Below are positions 48,186-57,275 of a DNA stretch of 64,000 bases, piece after piece; position 1 is the first letter of the stretch, and every line of letters starts with the position of its first letter. The position numbers were made by a program, and so were the translations under genes. Source of the DNA: CAYRFE01 sp964423645 [NCBI: uncultured bacterium] (lineage in GTDB: Bacteria > Macinerneyibacteriota > Macinerneyibacteria > Macinerneyibacteriales); assembly GCA_964423645.1 (NCBI GenBank), contig CAYRFE010000020.1:1-64000 (forward strand), written 5' to 3'. The notes under the pieces were generated by a model. It saw only the letters and a list, made by a program, of their open reading frames with translations. It did not search any database and was not told the DNA's origin.

Positions 48186-49846
48186 AATTCCTCCGCTGTT
48201 TTTCGGGTTAATTCGGTTATGACATTTCCGCCTATCATCCGAGCAACTTCCTCAACATGTTCGTGAGAATGCAACATGCGTACCCGTGACACTGTCCTGC
48301 CTTCAGACTCAACTTTTTCAACATAGTGATGTGTGTCCGCCAAAGAAGCAATCTGCGGTTGATGCGTGATGATAATTATCTGCGCATCCGACGCTAAGTT
48401 TTTCAACTTCAACCCCAGTTTACGTGCAGTATCCCCTCCGATTCCGGAATCAATCTCATCAAATATCAACGTTCCCAGATTATATTTTCTTCCCGTAACG
48501 GTTTTAATCGCAAACAACACTCGTGACAGTTCTCCTCCGGACGCGATCGAATTAAAAGGATATTCTCCTTCTCCCGGGTTTGTGGCAATATAAAAGACCG
48601 GTTCGTGTGGACCGGACGTATTCATAATTGCTTCTCCAACATCAATTCCAGTCTGACACGGTAAAAACCTCACACTAAATAGCGCCTTTTCCATACCTAA
48701 TTGTGCAAGCTCCGATTCGATCAACTGTTTAAAATGCTGTGCTGTTGTACTGCGGGCATTATCAAGCTGTGCGGCAACAAGTATTAGTGCTTGTTTTTTG
48801 TCTTCAATTGTCTTCTGGATCGCAAGGCTATCAAAACTCATCGCCTCTATCTCCTGAACCTCTTTACCCACTTTTACGGCATACGCTCGAACTTCATCTA
48901 TAGTGTCTCCGTATTTTCTTTTGAGTTTTTCCAAAAGCGCCAGGCGCTCATTCACCCATACACGACGCTCTTCATCCAGATCCAGTGCGTCAATGTTTTG
49001 CTCAACCTGACGCGCCCCGTCTGATAATTGCACCAATGCGTCTTCTATTGCTACAGCTCCGGCACCTAAGTCCGCACTAAATCCACGTAATGTTTTGACA
49101 TGCTGGGTAAGCTGAGCAGTGATTTCGGCAAATGTTTCATCTTCATTGATGATAAAGGAAATCGATTTCGCTGCGGTAATCAAGTCTTTCGCATTTTCAA
49201 GCATCGTCAGTTCTTCACCCAGAAGTTCGTCTTCACGAGGTTGAAGTGCCGCCGACGTAATTTCGGTATATTCAAATCGCAATGTGTCAAGCCGACGCAT
49301 CAGTTCTTTTTCGTTTGAACGAAACCGTTCAAACGATTGTACCAAATCGCGGTATGCGATAAATGCTTCGGTATAGCCGAGTAATTCCTGTTTATAGTCG
49401 CCGAATGCATCAAGAAAACGAAAATGCTCCTCTGTATGCATAAGCCGTTGATGATCGTTCTGATTATTTAAATCGATGAGAAGCTCCATAAGTTCACGCA
49501 ACACACTCAGTGTCGTTTGTGAGCCGTTTATAAATACCGAGTTTTTGCCGTTTCGTTTTATAATTCGTTTTATTATAATGATCTCGTCGGAAGTCAAGCC
49601 CTTATCGTTAAGAACCGCCTGCAGCGAATCGTCATAGTTTGAGAAAACCGCTTCAATAAGCGCTTCTTCTTCTCCGGTGCGAATAAGCGTATTTTCCGCA
49701 CGATCTCCCATGATCATCGCGATCGCATTGAGAATAATTGATTTTCCCGCTCCCGTCTCTCCTGTAATCACATTGAAGCCTTGCGTGAATTGAATCGTCA
49801 ATTCATCGGCAATAGCAAAATTTTTCATATATAAACGTTCGATCAT
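48173..49846 (-). CDS. recN: DNA repair protein RecN
   Basis: A 557-residue SMC-like ATPase for double-strand break repair. Walker A is GETGAGKS (29-36), central coiled coils run about 150-370, and the C-terminal half has the ABC signature SGGELSRVLFAIK, Walker B LIFDEIDSGIGG and the QIIIITHQPQIA switch. Its ATG overlaps the nadK stop in ATGA, and its own stop overlaps the SprA-like gene. Confidence 0.96.
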   Translation of the reverse strand: MIERLYMKNFAIADELTIQFTQGFNVITGETGAGKSIILNAIAMIMGDRAENTLIRTGEEEALIEAVFSNYDDSLQAVLNDKGLTSDEIIIIKRIIKRNGKNSVFINGSQTTLSVLRELMELLIDLNNQNDHQRLMHTEEHFRFLDAFGDYKQELLGYTEAFIAYRDLVQSFERFRSNEKELMRRLDTLRFEYTEITSAALQPREDELLGEELTMLENAKDLITAAKSISFIINEDETFAEITAQLTQHVKTLRGFSADLGAGAVAIEDALVQLSDGARQVEQNIDALDLDEERRVWVNERLALLEKLKRKYGDTIDEVRAYAVKVGKEVQEIEAMSFDSLAIQKTIEDKKQALILVAAQLDNARSTTAQHFKQLIESELAQLGMEKALFSVRFLPCQTGIDVGEAIMNTSGPHEPVFYIATNPGEGEYPFNSIASGGELSRVLFAIKTVTGRKYNLGTLIFDEIDSGIGGDTARKLGLKLKNLASDAQIIIITHQPQIASLADTHHYVEKVESEGRTVSRVRMLHSHEHVEEVARMIGGNVITELTRKTAEELCSK

Positions 49847-50625
49847 GAATTATTTCCGTTTCGCTGTCCCCACGACATCTTGTTACGCAATAATTCATAA
49901 AAATGCCAATTTTTCGGACGCATAAGACGGTTACTGTCTTTTGATAAGTGCAATGTTATGGGTTTGTGGAACGGTATTGAGTCCTTCCCGTCAACAATCA
50001 GACGCGCACCTTCGCTTACCGGGCAAATCTGTAATTCATCATGCTCATTTAATATTAAGGGACGAACACTCAGTAGATGCGGTGCGATGTTATTGAGAAT
50101 AAAAGCTTTTGTAGAAGGATGCATAATACAACCGCCAACCGATAAATTATATGCGGTAGACCCTGCGGGTGTAGATGCGATGATACCGTCGCCGACATGA
50201 CGGTACAAGAGCTGTCCGTTGACAGTAACATCCAGATGAACTGCTTTGCTGATAGACTCCCCCTTAATGACAACATCGTTTATCGCAGTACCGACACCTC
50301 CGTGATATGCATACGTCAGATAAAACAATTTCTCTTCGCAATAGTTCCCGTGAATAAAAATATCATTGCACACCGTGCGATACGTATCCCGCTCGGCAGT
50401 GGTTAAAAACCCCAGATGCCCGACATTAATTCCTGCATACGTATAGCGCGTCCCGTACATCCCCATCGCATAGATCAGCGTACCGTCACCGCCAAGAGTG
50501 ATTATTGCATCAGCTTCCTCAACAGAATCCGTAATGTGTAAATGCTCTCTGCACCAATCTGTAATTTCGGCAACACAAGCGACTTCACGTGCTTTATTCG
50601 GGTTTATACACAAAAAAATCTTCAT
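49843..50625 (-). CDS. nadK: NAD kinase
   Basis: A 260-residue enzyme that phosphorylates NAD to NADP. It has GGDGT (45-49), the GHLGFL strand, the GTAINDVVI motif and the STPAGSTAYNLSVGG glycine-rich block, typical of NadK. I chose the ATG at 50625 with GAGGT upstream, giving a 32-bp overlap with tlyA. Confidence 0.96.
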   Translation of the reverse strand: MKIFLCINPNKAREVACVAEITDWCREHLHITDSVEEADAIITLGGDGTLIYAMGMYGTRYTYAGINVGHLGFLTTAERDTYRTVCNDIFIHGNYCEEKLFYLTYAYHGGVGTAINDVVIKGESISKAVHLDVTVNGQLLYRHVGDGIIASTPAGSTAYNLSVGGCIMHPSTKAFILNNIAPHLLSVRPLILNEHDELQICPVSEGARLIVDGKDSIPFHKPITLHLSKDSNRLMRPKNWHFYELLRNKMSWGQRNGNNS

Positions 50626-51388
50626 TGCGACGAACCTCTTTCGAAAGTATTTCAGCAACATTGTAACCTGTATTTTTATGTCCCGCTACAATAAAATACT
50701 CTTTATTCCCACTTCCGCCGATGATCCGTGAGGCAGATAATAATACGATAAAAAGGCCGCTGTTCTGCACAACCTCACAACAACGATTCAAAACATCAAT
50801 ATGAGTTTCGGGATCAGTGACCACTCCTCGTTTGTTTTTGGCATCGGGGGGAGTCTCAAATTGCGGTTTGATCAAAAACACATAATTTTTCGCTCGCCCC
50901 GCCACGATCGGGATTATTGACGTTATTGATATAAATGATACATCGACAGTGATAATATCGTATAATACGTTGGTATGGTTTAAAAATGTACGTACATCGG
51001 TGTCTTCATATAATAAAATGGCGGGATTGTCACGCAACGATGAATGCATCTGCATATGCCCGACATCAACTGCAGTCACGTGCGCCGCTCCCTTTTTAAG
51101 TAATATTTGAGTAAACCCACCTGTTGATGAACCAATATCAAGACACAATGCACCTTCACAGGATAATGAGACCGATTCCAAAACGTGAAGTAATTTCAAC
51201 GCTGCGATACTGACAAATGGGCATACAGTTGTTTCACAAAGTATAGTATCGGAAGAGATTACCGAAAATGATGGTTTTGTTTGGACAGTCCCATTGACAC
51301 GTATAAGTCCGGCGTGAATATCACGCTGTGCACGAGTACGCGATTCAGACAGACCGCGAGTGACCAATTCATTATCTAATCGAGGCAT
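50594..51388 (-). CDS. tlyA: TlyA-family rRNA methyltransferase
   Basis: A 264-residue protein with an N-terminal S4 RNA-binding domain (about 1-60, RLDNELVTRGLSESRTRAQ) and an FtsJ-like SAM methyltransferase domain (LDIGSSTGGFTQILL). TlyA relatives methylate 16S and 23S rRNA; a hemolysin role is doubtful. I chose the ATG at 51388, inside the end of dxs (13-bp overlap). Confidence 0.9.
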   Translation of the reverse strand: MPRLDNELVTRGLSESRTRAQRDIHAGLIRVNGTVQTKPSFSVISSDTILCETTVCPFVSIAALKLLHVLESVSLSCEGALCLDIGSSTGGFTQILLKKGAAHVTAVDVGHMQMHSSLRDNPAILLYEDTDVRTFLNHTNVLYDIITVDVSFISITSIIPIVAGRAKNYVFLIKPQFETPPDAKNKRGVVTDPETHIDVLNRCCEVVQNSGLFIVLLSASRIIGGSGNKEYFIVAGHKNTGYNVAEILSKEVRRNEDFFVYKPE

Positions 51389-53226
51389 GATACTACGGCA
51401 GAATAGATTGTTTCTGCGGTAAGACCGCATTGGTACATTAATTCAGCTTGGCGCCCATGCTCAATAAATTCGTCAGCGATTCCGATATGTCGTATATGGG
51501 CTGGGTGAATATCGTGACTCGCCAATAAGGATGCGATCGCTTCTCCGACACCGCCGATACGAGAACCGTACTCGCAGGTGATTACAATTACCGCACGCTT
51601 TGCACATGAAAGAATACATTCCTCATCAAGCGGTTTTACAAAACGAAGATTTACCACAGTTGGAGCAATGCCTTTTTCTTTGAGTTTCTCAGCGGCCGTA
51701 TACGCCTCAAATACCATTCGCCCGTATGCATATATGACAACTTTTTTGCCTTTTAACAGAATTTCAGATTTGCCTCGAACAAGAGGCACAGATTGATGCA
51801 CAAACGGCACAACAGCCTCACCCCGCTGATAACGAAGTGCTATCGGACCTTCATCATAGGCACACGCAAAACGAATCATTGCCTGAAACTCTTCACTGTC
51901 CTTTGCTTCCATCAACACCATACCCGGGATCATTCGTAAAAAGGCGATATCAAAAACTCCGTGATGTGTAGGACCATCCTCTCCAACTAATCCGGCGCGA
52001 TCTATAAAAAAACGGACCGGCGCATGTTGGAGTGCAACATCATGAATTATTTGATCAAAGGCGCGTTGGAGAAATGTTGAATAGATCGCAATGACCGGCT
52101 TATAACCGCTGAGTGCCATCGCTGAAGCAGTGACCACTGCGCCTTCTTCTGCGATTCCAACATCTAAATAATTATTGGGATATGATTCCTTTATTGTGTG
52201 GAGACCTGTGCCGGACGGCATCGCAGCAGTAATGGCAACAATACGATCATCTTCGTTAATACATGACGAAAGCGTTTCAGAAAACAACTCGGTATAACTA
52301 ATATGTCCTTTATATGAGTTTTTAGGTGAAATACCATGATATTTTTCAGGATCGGCCTCTGCTTCGGGAAACCCTTTGCCTTTTTGCGTCAGAACATGCA
52401 CGACCGTAGGGCCTTTGATTTCCTTGACTTTTTTCAGTATATCTTTTAATTGCTTTAAATCATGTCCGTCTACAGGTCCGATATAGTAAAATCCCAACTC
52501 ATCAAAAAATGCCCCGTTAATGACAATGTTTTTGAGGGATTCTTCGACACGTTGTGCAAAAGAAATCATCTCCGATCCTTTTTTAAAACCTTCAAGGATT
52601 TTTTGAACTTCACCTTTCATCTGCCAATAAAATTTATCGGTAATGACTCTATTAAAATATTTTGAGAGTGCTCCGACATTATGATCGATGGACATCTTAT
52701 TATCGTTAAAAATAATGGTTACATTTCGTTTCTGAGAGCCTATCAAACTTAAACCTTCGTAGGCAAGTCCTCCTGTGAGCGAACCGTCACCTATAATCGC
52801 TGCAATATGATAGTCATCACCTTGCAGATCGCGAGAAACTGCAAACCCTGCTGCTGCGGAAATAGACGTCGATGCGTGTCCTGCATCAAACACATCATAT
52901 ACTGATTCATTCCGTTTGAGAAAACCGGATAATCCGCCTTGTGTGCGCAATGTTTGAAACGAACCAAATCTCCCTGTGACCAATTTGTGTGCATATGCTT
53001 GATGGCCTACATCCCAAATGATCTTATCGCGCGGTGTATTGAACACCGAATGTAATGCAAGAGTTAATTCCACTACCCCAAGCGAAGGACCTATATGACC
53101 GCCATTCTCATGAACAACCCTGATGATACAATCACGGATTTCCGTTGCTAAAATGACAAGCTCATCATGCGACATTGCTCGTAATTGCTCTGGCATCAAT
53201 GTATCAGATAAAAAACGATATTCCAT
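51376..53226 (-). CDS. dxs: 1-deoxy-D-xylulose-5-phosphate synthase
   Basis: A 616-residue, thiamine-diphosphate enzyme that starts the MEP isoprenoid pathway from pyruvate and glyceraldehyde 3-phosphate. Motifs are GHIGPSLGVVELT, WDVGHQAYAHK, the ThDP/Mg block GDGSLTGGLAYEGL and GLVGEDGPTHHGVFD. The ATG at 53226 overlaps the ispA stop in TGATG. It works with the prenyl synthase next door. Confidence 0.97.
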   Translation of the reverse strand: MEYRFLSDTLMPEQLRAMSHDELVILATEIRDCIIRVVHENGGHIGPSLGVVELTLALHSVFNTPRDKIIWDVGHQAYAHKLVTGRFGSFQTLRTQGGLSGFLKRNESVYDVFDAGHASTSISAAAGFAVSRDLQGDDYHIAAIIGDGSLTGGLAYEGLSLIGSQKRNVTIIFNDNKMSIDHNVGALSKYFNRVITDKFYWQMKGEVQKILEGFKKGSEMISFAQRVEESLKNIVINGAFFDELGFYYIGPVDGHDLKQLKDILKKVKEIKGPTVVHVLTQKGKGFPEAEADPEKYHGISPKNSYKGHISYTELFSETLSSCINEDDRIVAITAAMPSGTGLHTIKESYPNNYLDVGIAEEGAVVTASAMALSGYKPVIAIYSTFLQRAFDQIIHDVALQHAPVRFFIDRAGLVGEDGPTHHGVFDIAFLRMIPGMVLMEAKDSEEFQAMIRFACAYDEGPIALRYQRGEAVVPFVHQSVPLVRGKSEILLKGKKVVIYAYGRMVFEAYTAAEKLKEKGIAPTVVNLRFVKPLDEECILSCAKRAVIVITCEYGSRIGGVGEAIASLLASHDIHPAHIRHIGIADEFIEHGRQAELMYQCGLTAETIYSAVVSCLD

Positions 53227-54032
53227 CAACGCACCCTCTGGCGTAATGATTCAAAAACTTCTGTTAATGATGCACACTGGGGATACTTCATATAGCTCAT
53301 AACTGTTGTGAATTCATTTTCAAAAGCAGCAAGCAATGAATCTTTATCATGTTGATGTGTATATTTTTGTGTGTCCAAACCGGTATCTTTTCCCGTGACG
53401 TCTGCCGTTCCGTAGGCATCAAGATAATCATCCCACAATTGAAAGGCGATACCGATATGATATGCTGCTTTTTGCATTGAAGCAATAAAATCGTCATCTG
53501 CACCCGCACAATGAGCAGCGCCCGCCAAAGCATAGGTGAACAACGGTGATGTTTTCATCGAATGAATGCGAGTAATTGCGTCATGGGTTCGTTTATCGCC
53601 GTATAGATCAAGAAATTGCCCCATGATCAACCCTTTATGCCCCATAATATCGGCAAGAAGTGTAGCAAGAAAAGCATCATCGGCTACTGCGCGAAAGGCT
53701 TCGTTTAATAAAAAAAACGCGACGAGAATCGTTTGTGCATCCCCGAACACGCGATGATGGGTAATTTTTCCGCGACGCATTGATGCATTGTCCATACACG
53801 GCAGATCATCAAGTATCAGCGATGACGCATGCACCAGCTCAATGGATAGTATCAATCGTTCAATTTTATCGTTCGGTTGTTGGTTAAATCCTTTTAAAAG
53901 TGACAGCACGCACACCGACCGCACATGCTTTGCATCAGAGTCGACAACATAGCGTACAGCATCAACAAACGGGGTGTCTGCTTCAAGTGTGTCACACCAA
54001 CGGGTAAGTAGAGAACGAATATATTCTTTCAT
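53226..54032 (-). CDS. Short-chain polyprenyl diphosphate synthase (farnesyl/geranylgeranyl type)
   Basis: A 268-residue all-helical enzyme. The first Asp-rich motif is DDLPCMD, the second is DDYLD in FQLWDDYLDAYG, and GKDTGLD follows. The CM insertion between the Asp pairs of the first motif is typical of bacterial farnesyl diphosphate synthases (IspA). I chose the ATG at 54032; the longer frame passes through the promoter-like region. It is followed by dxs, so this pair makes and extends isoprenoids. Confidence 0.9.
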   Translation of the reverse strand: MKEYIRSLLTRWCDTLEADTPFVDAVRYVVDSDAKHVRSVCVLSLLKGFNQQPNDKIERLILSIELVHASSLILDDLPCMDNASMRRGKITHHRVFGDAQTILVAFFLLNEAFRAVADDAFLATLLADIMGHKGLIMGQFLDLYGDKRTHDAITRIHSMKTSPLFTYALAGAAHCAGADDDFIASMQKAAYHIGIAFQLWDDYLDAYGTADVTGKDTGLDTQKYTHQHDKDSLLAAFENEFTTVMSYMKYPQCASLTEVFESLRQRVR

Positions 54033-54046
54033 AGTGCTCACCCGAA

Positions 54047-54074
54047 GAGTAAACGAAATTTCGTATGTTTTCAA
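54047..54074 (-). promoter_or_regulatory. Possible promoter of the ispA-dxs operon with a palindrome in its spacer
   Basis: TTGAAA (54069-54074) and TTACTC (54047-54052) are 16 bp apart on the minus strand; the -10 is weak. The perfect 12-bp palindrome ACGAAATTTCGT occupies 54053-54064 inside the spacer. Confidence 0.4.
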
Positions 54075-54163
54075 GGTAAATATTACGTGAATTTCTATGA
54101 CATGCAGAGACAAGGCAATGCCCTGACCCTACACTATGGTTAATGAACCATATAACCTTACCC

Positions 54164-54922
54164 TTATCCTTTTTCAAATCCGATCATATCATCTGCAATC
54201 CGCTTGAATGCAGTCACCGGCTCAGTCGGGAAATGATGGTCATCAATAAACGCCACCGGTTCAATACCGCGTACAGCGTTGGTTATGAATACAGCGTCAG
54301 CGGCGATCACTTCTGTTCGTGATACGTGTTGTTCAAAAATACGATACGAATCAAAATGATTCTGCAATAGCGCTTCGCGTACCAACCCGGGAAACAACGG
54401 CAATCTCGAAGGTGGCGTAATGATCTTTTTACCGAAAATAAAAAATATATTTGCAATACCTGTCTCAAGCACATTGCCGCTTTCGTCATACAGCAACATA
54501 TCATCAACATTTTCGCGTGTGGCAATGTCAGCATAATAGTGATAATCGGTTCGATCAATGGTTTTTATGCATCGTTGTGCGAGTTCATGTATCAAGACAC
54601 TTTTCAAACGGATTGCATGTCGTGACAACGGAAGAGGCGCAGTCGAGCAATAGGAATCGATCATGCGTGAATTATCGGCAATAGTACTGCGAAATCGCGC
54701 AGAACTCAAACCGTTCTTTTCAATCAATGAATAGACTGCCTGAGTGAGATCATATGCAGGAAAAACAATCCCAAGCTCAGCACAGGCCAATCGCAAGCGT
54801 TTCTCATGTTCATTGTGCAACCATATACGACCGTTGACGACTCTTCCTGTGGTAAAACAACCGGTGTCATATCGGCTGAAATCAACGGTTTCATCAATTA
54901 TCGTACCGTTACGCCAGATCAT
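54164..54922 (-). CDS. pabC: Aminodeoxychorismate lyase-type PLP enzyme
   Basis: A 252-residue fold-type IV PLP enzyme of the branched-chain aminotransferase/PabC family. The likely PLP Lys is in RCIKTIDRTDYHYY, and DESGNVLETGIANIFFI and FPGLVREALL match the family. Placed directly after pabB, it probably splits aminodeoxychorismate to p-aminobenzoate and pyruvate. The ATG lies inside the pabB end (14-bp overlap). Confidence 0.82.
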   Translation of the reverse strand: MIWRNGTIIDETVDFSRYDTGCFTTGRVVNGRIWLHNEHEKRLRLACAELGIVFPAYDLTQAVYSLIEKNGLSSARFRSTIADNSRMIDSYCSTAPLPLSRHAIRLKSVLIHELAQRCIKTIDRTDYHYYADIATRENVDDMLLYDESGNVLETGIANIFFIFGKKIITPPSRLPLFPGLVREALLQNHFDSYRIFEQHVSRTEVIAADAVFITNAVRGIEPVAFIDDHHFPTEPVTAFKRIADDMIGFEKG

Positions 54923-56255
54923 CAGCACCTGCCGCGGCAAAAAAATTTTTGATTTTCTGGATGATCTCATCATATTCTGCATGAGGGTCGGAATCTATCG
55001 TCACCGCACCGCCGCTATTGAGAAATAATGTATCGTGTTGAATTATTCCGGTGCGGATCGCAATATTTGCAGAACAAAAGTGATGATTCAACACAAAAAT
55101 CGAGCCGGTGTAAAGATGTCGTTTAAACGTCTCCAGTTCATCGATTATCTCCGTACTACGGATCTTGGGACACCCCGTTATGGAACCACCCGGAAACACA
55201 GCCTTCAAAGCTTCACCGTACGGAACGTGAAGCGTGCCGCTCACCGATGCGACCAAGTGATGCACCGTTTCATATGTTTCACAACGTTTGGGATAATTTA
55301 CTACAACACTTCCCACATCACATACTTTCCCCAAGTCGTTACGCAAAAGGTCTACGATCATATACAGTTCAGCTTGATCTTTTTCGGATGCAAGCAGTCG
55401 TTCTTTCATGATCATATCTTCTTCAGCAGTATTTCCTCGCCCGATCGTACCCTTTATGGGGCGTGTCTCTATTGCATTGCCCTCTATTCGAACAAACAGT
55501 TCGGGTGAATTGCAGACAAGGGCAGTATCATCCCACGTCATAAATGCTGAATACGGCGCGGGATTTTTATCAAATAAAGAACGAAATAACCCATAAGGAT
55601 CCCCGTGAAATGACGCCGAAAACCGTTGTGAAAGACTCACCTCATACACATCGCCGTCGAGAATATACTCTTTCACACGTTCAACGTTTGCACAATAGTC
55701 ATGTCTGTTGCACTCGGCAAAAAATGCGCCTATCGCAGGGTTTTCGGAGGAAAACACAGTTACGCTTTTGATATGCGAATCAATAGAATACGACACATCA
55801 ACGGAATAGTGTTGCTTTTCCTTATGATCAAAAACATGATACCTGTTGTAGATGACCGCCATACACAACGGCAATGAATATGATTCTCGTGAACGCAATT
55901 CGGTTGACTCAATCGTTGTTAATGCGTCGTAGGAAAGAAAGCCAACCGCTCCGAAATGCGCATCAGCTATCGGCATATTGAGCGCGGTAAAGATCATACT
56001 TATATCGGTAATACAATCCCATAATGTGCAATGCTCCGTCATTTCCGAGACCGATGTTGTTATGGTCATTTCTTCTCCGTTATGCCTGATAATCGAATGC
56101 GGATCTATTCCTATCAACGAGAATCGAGCACTCTCTGCAGGTCCTTTTCCCGTCAACAGCACCGCATAATTGTGATGTGCATAAGCGGAAAAAACATCGC
56201 ACGGTTCTTGCCAAGGCAATACTGATTGTGTATACGAGACTGCTCGTAATCTCAT
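54909..56255 (-). CDS. pabB: Aminodeoxychorismate synthase component I
   Basis: A 448-residue chorismate-utilising enzyme. The motif PIKGTIGRG carries the Lys that marks PabB, whereas anthranilate synthase TrpE has Ala there. Other motifs are SPELFVRIEG, DLLRNDLGKVC, YETVHHLVASVSG and FPGGSITGCPK. It makes aminodeoxychorismate for folate with the glutaminase PabA, whose stop overlaps its ATG in ATGA. Confidence 0.93.
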   Translation of the reverse strand: MRLRAVSYTQSVLPWQEPCDVFSAYAHHNYAVLLTGKGPAESARFSLIGIDPHSIIRHNGEEMTITTSVSEMTEHCTLWDCITDISMIFTALNMPIADAHFGAVGFLSYDALTTIESTELRSRESYSLPLCMAVIYNRYHVFDHKEKQHYSVDVSYSIDSHIKSVTVFSSENPAIGAFFAECNRHDYCANVERVKEYILDGDVYEVSLSQRFSASFHGDPYGLFRSLFDKNPAPYSAFMTWDDTALVCNSPELFVRIEGNAIETRPIKGTIGRGNTAEEDMIMKERLLASEKDQAELYMIVDLLRNDLGKVCDVGSVVVNYPKRCETYETVHHLVASVSGTLHVPYGEALKAVFPGGSITGCPKIRSTEIIDELETFKRHLYTGSIFVLNHHFCSANIAIRTGIIQHDTLFLNSGGAVTIDSDPHAEYDEIIQKIKNFFAAAGADDLA

Positions 56256-56824
56256 ACAAACCGCAAAAAGTTCCGTGTTATTTCATGTCCGTATTCGCAC
56301 ATGAACGATTCCGGATGAAACTGAACCCCCATGCAGGGATACTCTTTCAGCTCTGCCGCCATCGGTATGTGATCCGATTCCGTATACGCGGTAATTCGTA
56401 ATAAACTTTCTGCAGACTGTTCAATAATAAGCGAATGGTAGCGTGCAACAGAAAATCGAGAGGCAATTCCTTGAAATAAACGCGAAGAAGTGTCAGCAAC
56501 TATTGGAGATGTCTTGCCGTGAACAGGAAACGGCGCTCTCACCGTTGCACCTCCGAATACTTCATTCATTGCCTGCAATCCAAGGCACACGCCGAGTATA
56601 GGTCTGGTGTTAAAAAATCGCTCAATAACAGCTTTGGAAATACCTGCATCGCTCGGTCGCTTCGGTCCCGGAGAAATTATAATCCCGTCGTACCGTTCAA
56701 TATACTCAACTGCACATTCATCATTTCTCACCACGTCAATGTGTCCGTTAAAATGTTGCGCGATGAGCTGATACAGATTGTAAGTAAACGAATCATAGTT
56801 ATCGATGAGCACTATTTTTTTCAT
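56252..56824 (-). CDS. pabA: Aminodeoxychorismate/anthranilate synthase glutaminase component
   Basis: A 190-residue class I glutamine amidotransferase. The catalytic Cys is in LGVCLGLQAM, and the His-Glu pair is in GVQFHPES. The start IVLIDNYDSFTYNL and ISPGPKRPSDAG match the TrpG/PabA family. With PabB as partner it supplies ammonia for folate synthesis; use by a TrpE elsewhere is possible. Confidence 0.92.
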   Translation of the reverse strand: MKKIVLIDNYDSFTYNLYQLIAQHFNGHIDVVRNDECAVEYIERYDGIIISPGPKRPSDAGISKAVIERFFNTRPILGVCLGLQAMNEVFGGATVRAPFPVHGKTSPIVADTSSRLFQGIASRFSVARYHSLIIEQSAESLLRITAYTESDHIPMAAELKEYPCMGVQFHPESFMCEYGHEITRNFLRFV

Positions 56825-56894
56825 TATTATCTCCGTCGGGAGAGTATACGCACAAAGATAAACTTTGTCGAGAAGTATAGATACAAAAAAAGAA

Positions 56895-56916
56895 AAGGTG
56901 CAATTGCTTGCACCTT
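56895..56916 (-). terminator. Terminator after the 94-residue membrane protein gene
   Basis: AAGGTGCAA-TTGC-TTGCACCTT, a 9-bp stem followed on the minus strand by TTTTCTTTTTTTG. Confidence 0.85.
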
Positions 56917-56926
56917 CATACGATGA

Positions 56927-57211
56927 CTATTTCTTTTTCCTTCTTAACAAGCGTAATTGAAAAAAACCGCCGATAACTGCCATATAAAATCCCAGATCAT
57001 ACCACCATCCTGTGTTATGAACTTCATACACGCGAATCGACTTATTGAATATCCCGACGATCAAGGATATCGGAGCGATCCATCCGTGCCATATTCCCCA
57101 GAAAAACCCTGCAGGATTTGATGCCGTATTTTTACCGTCCCCGGGTACACATGATACCATTAAAAACATCATGACAATGATCCCGCAAAAAATAAAGATC
57201 TGTTTTCTCAT
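56927..57211 (-). CDS. Small membrane lipoprotein of a conserved uncharacterised family
   Basis: A 94-residue protein with a lipobox-like VSC (Cys21), the conserved block NPAGFFWGIWHGWIAPISLI, a YEVHNTGWWYDLGF stretch and a second membrane segment, ending in RLLRRKKK. The WGxWHGxxAP block recurs in uncharacterised proteins of many bacteria. Function unknown. It is monocistronic with a strong terminator. Confidence 0.7.
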   Translation of the reverse strand: MRKQIFIFCGIIVMMFLMVSCVPGDGKNTASNPAGFFWGIWHGWIAPISLIVGIFNKSIRVYEVHNTGWWYDLGFYMAVIGGFFQLRLLRRKKK

Positions 57212-57275
57212 ACATCCCTCCCTTTCGGTGCTACTCTATCTGACAATGAACAGCACACTTTTGTTTCAATCCTTG

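Noticed and set aside
54909-56255. Reading the chorismate enzyme as anthranilate synthase TrpE
   Set aside because: The PIKGT motif has the Lys typical of PabB, and a PabC-type lyase follows directly.
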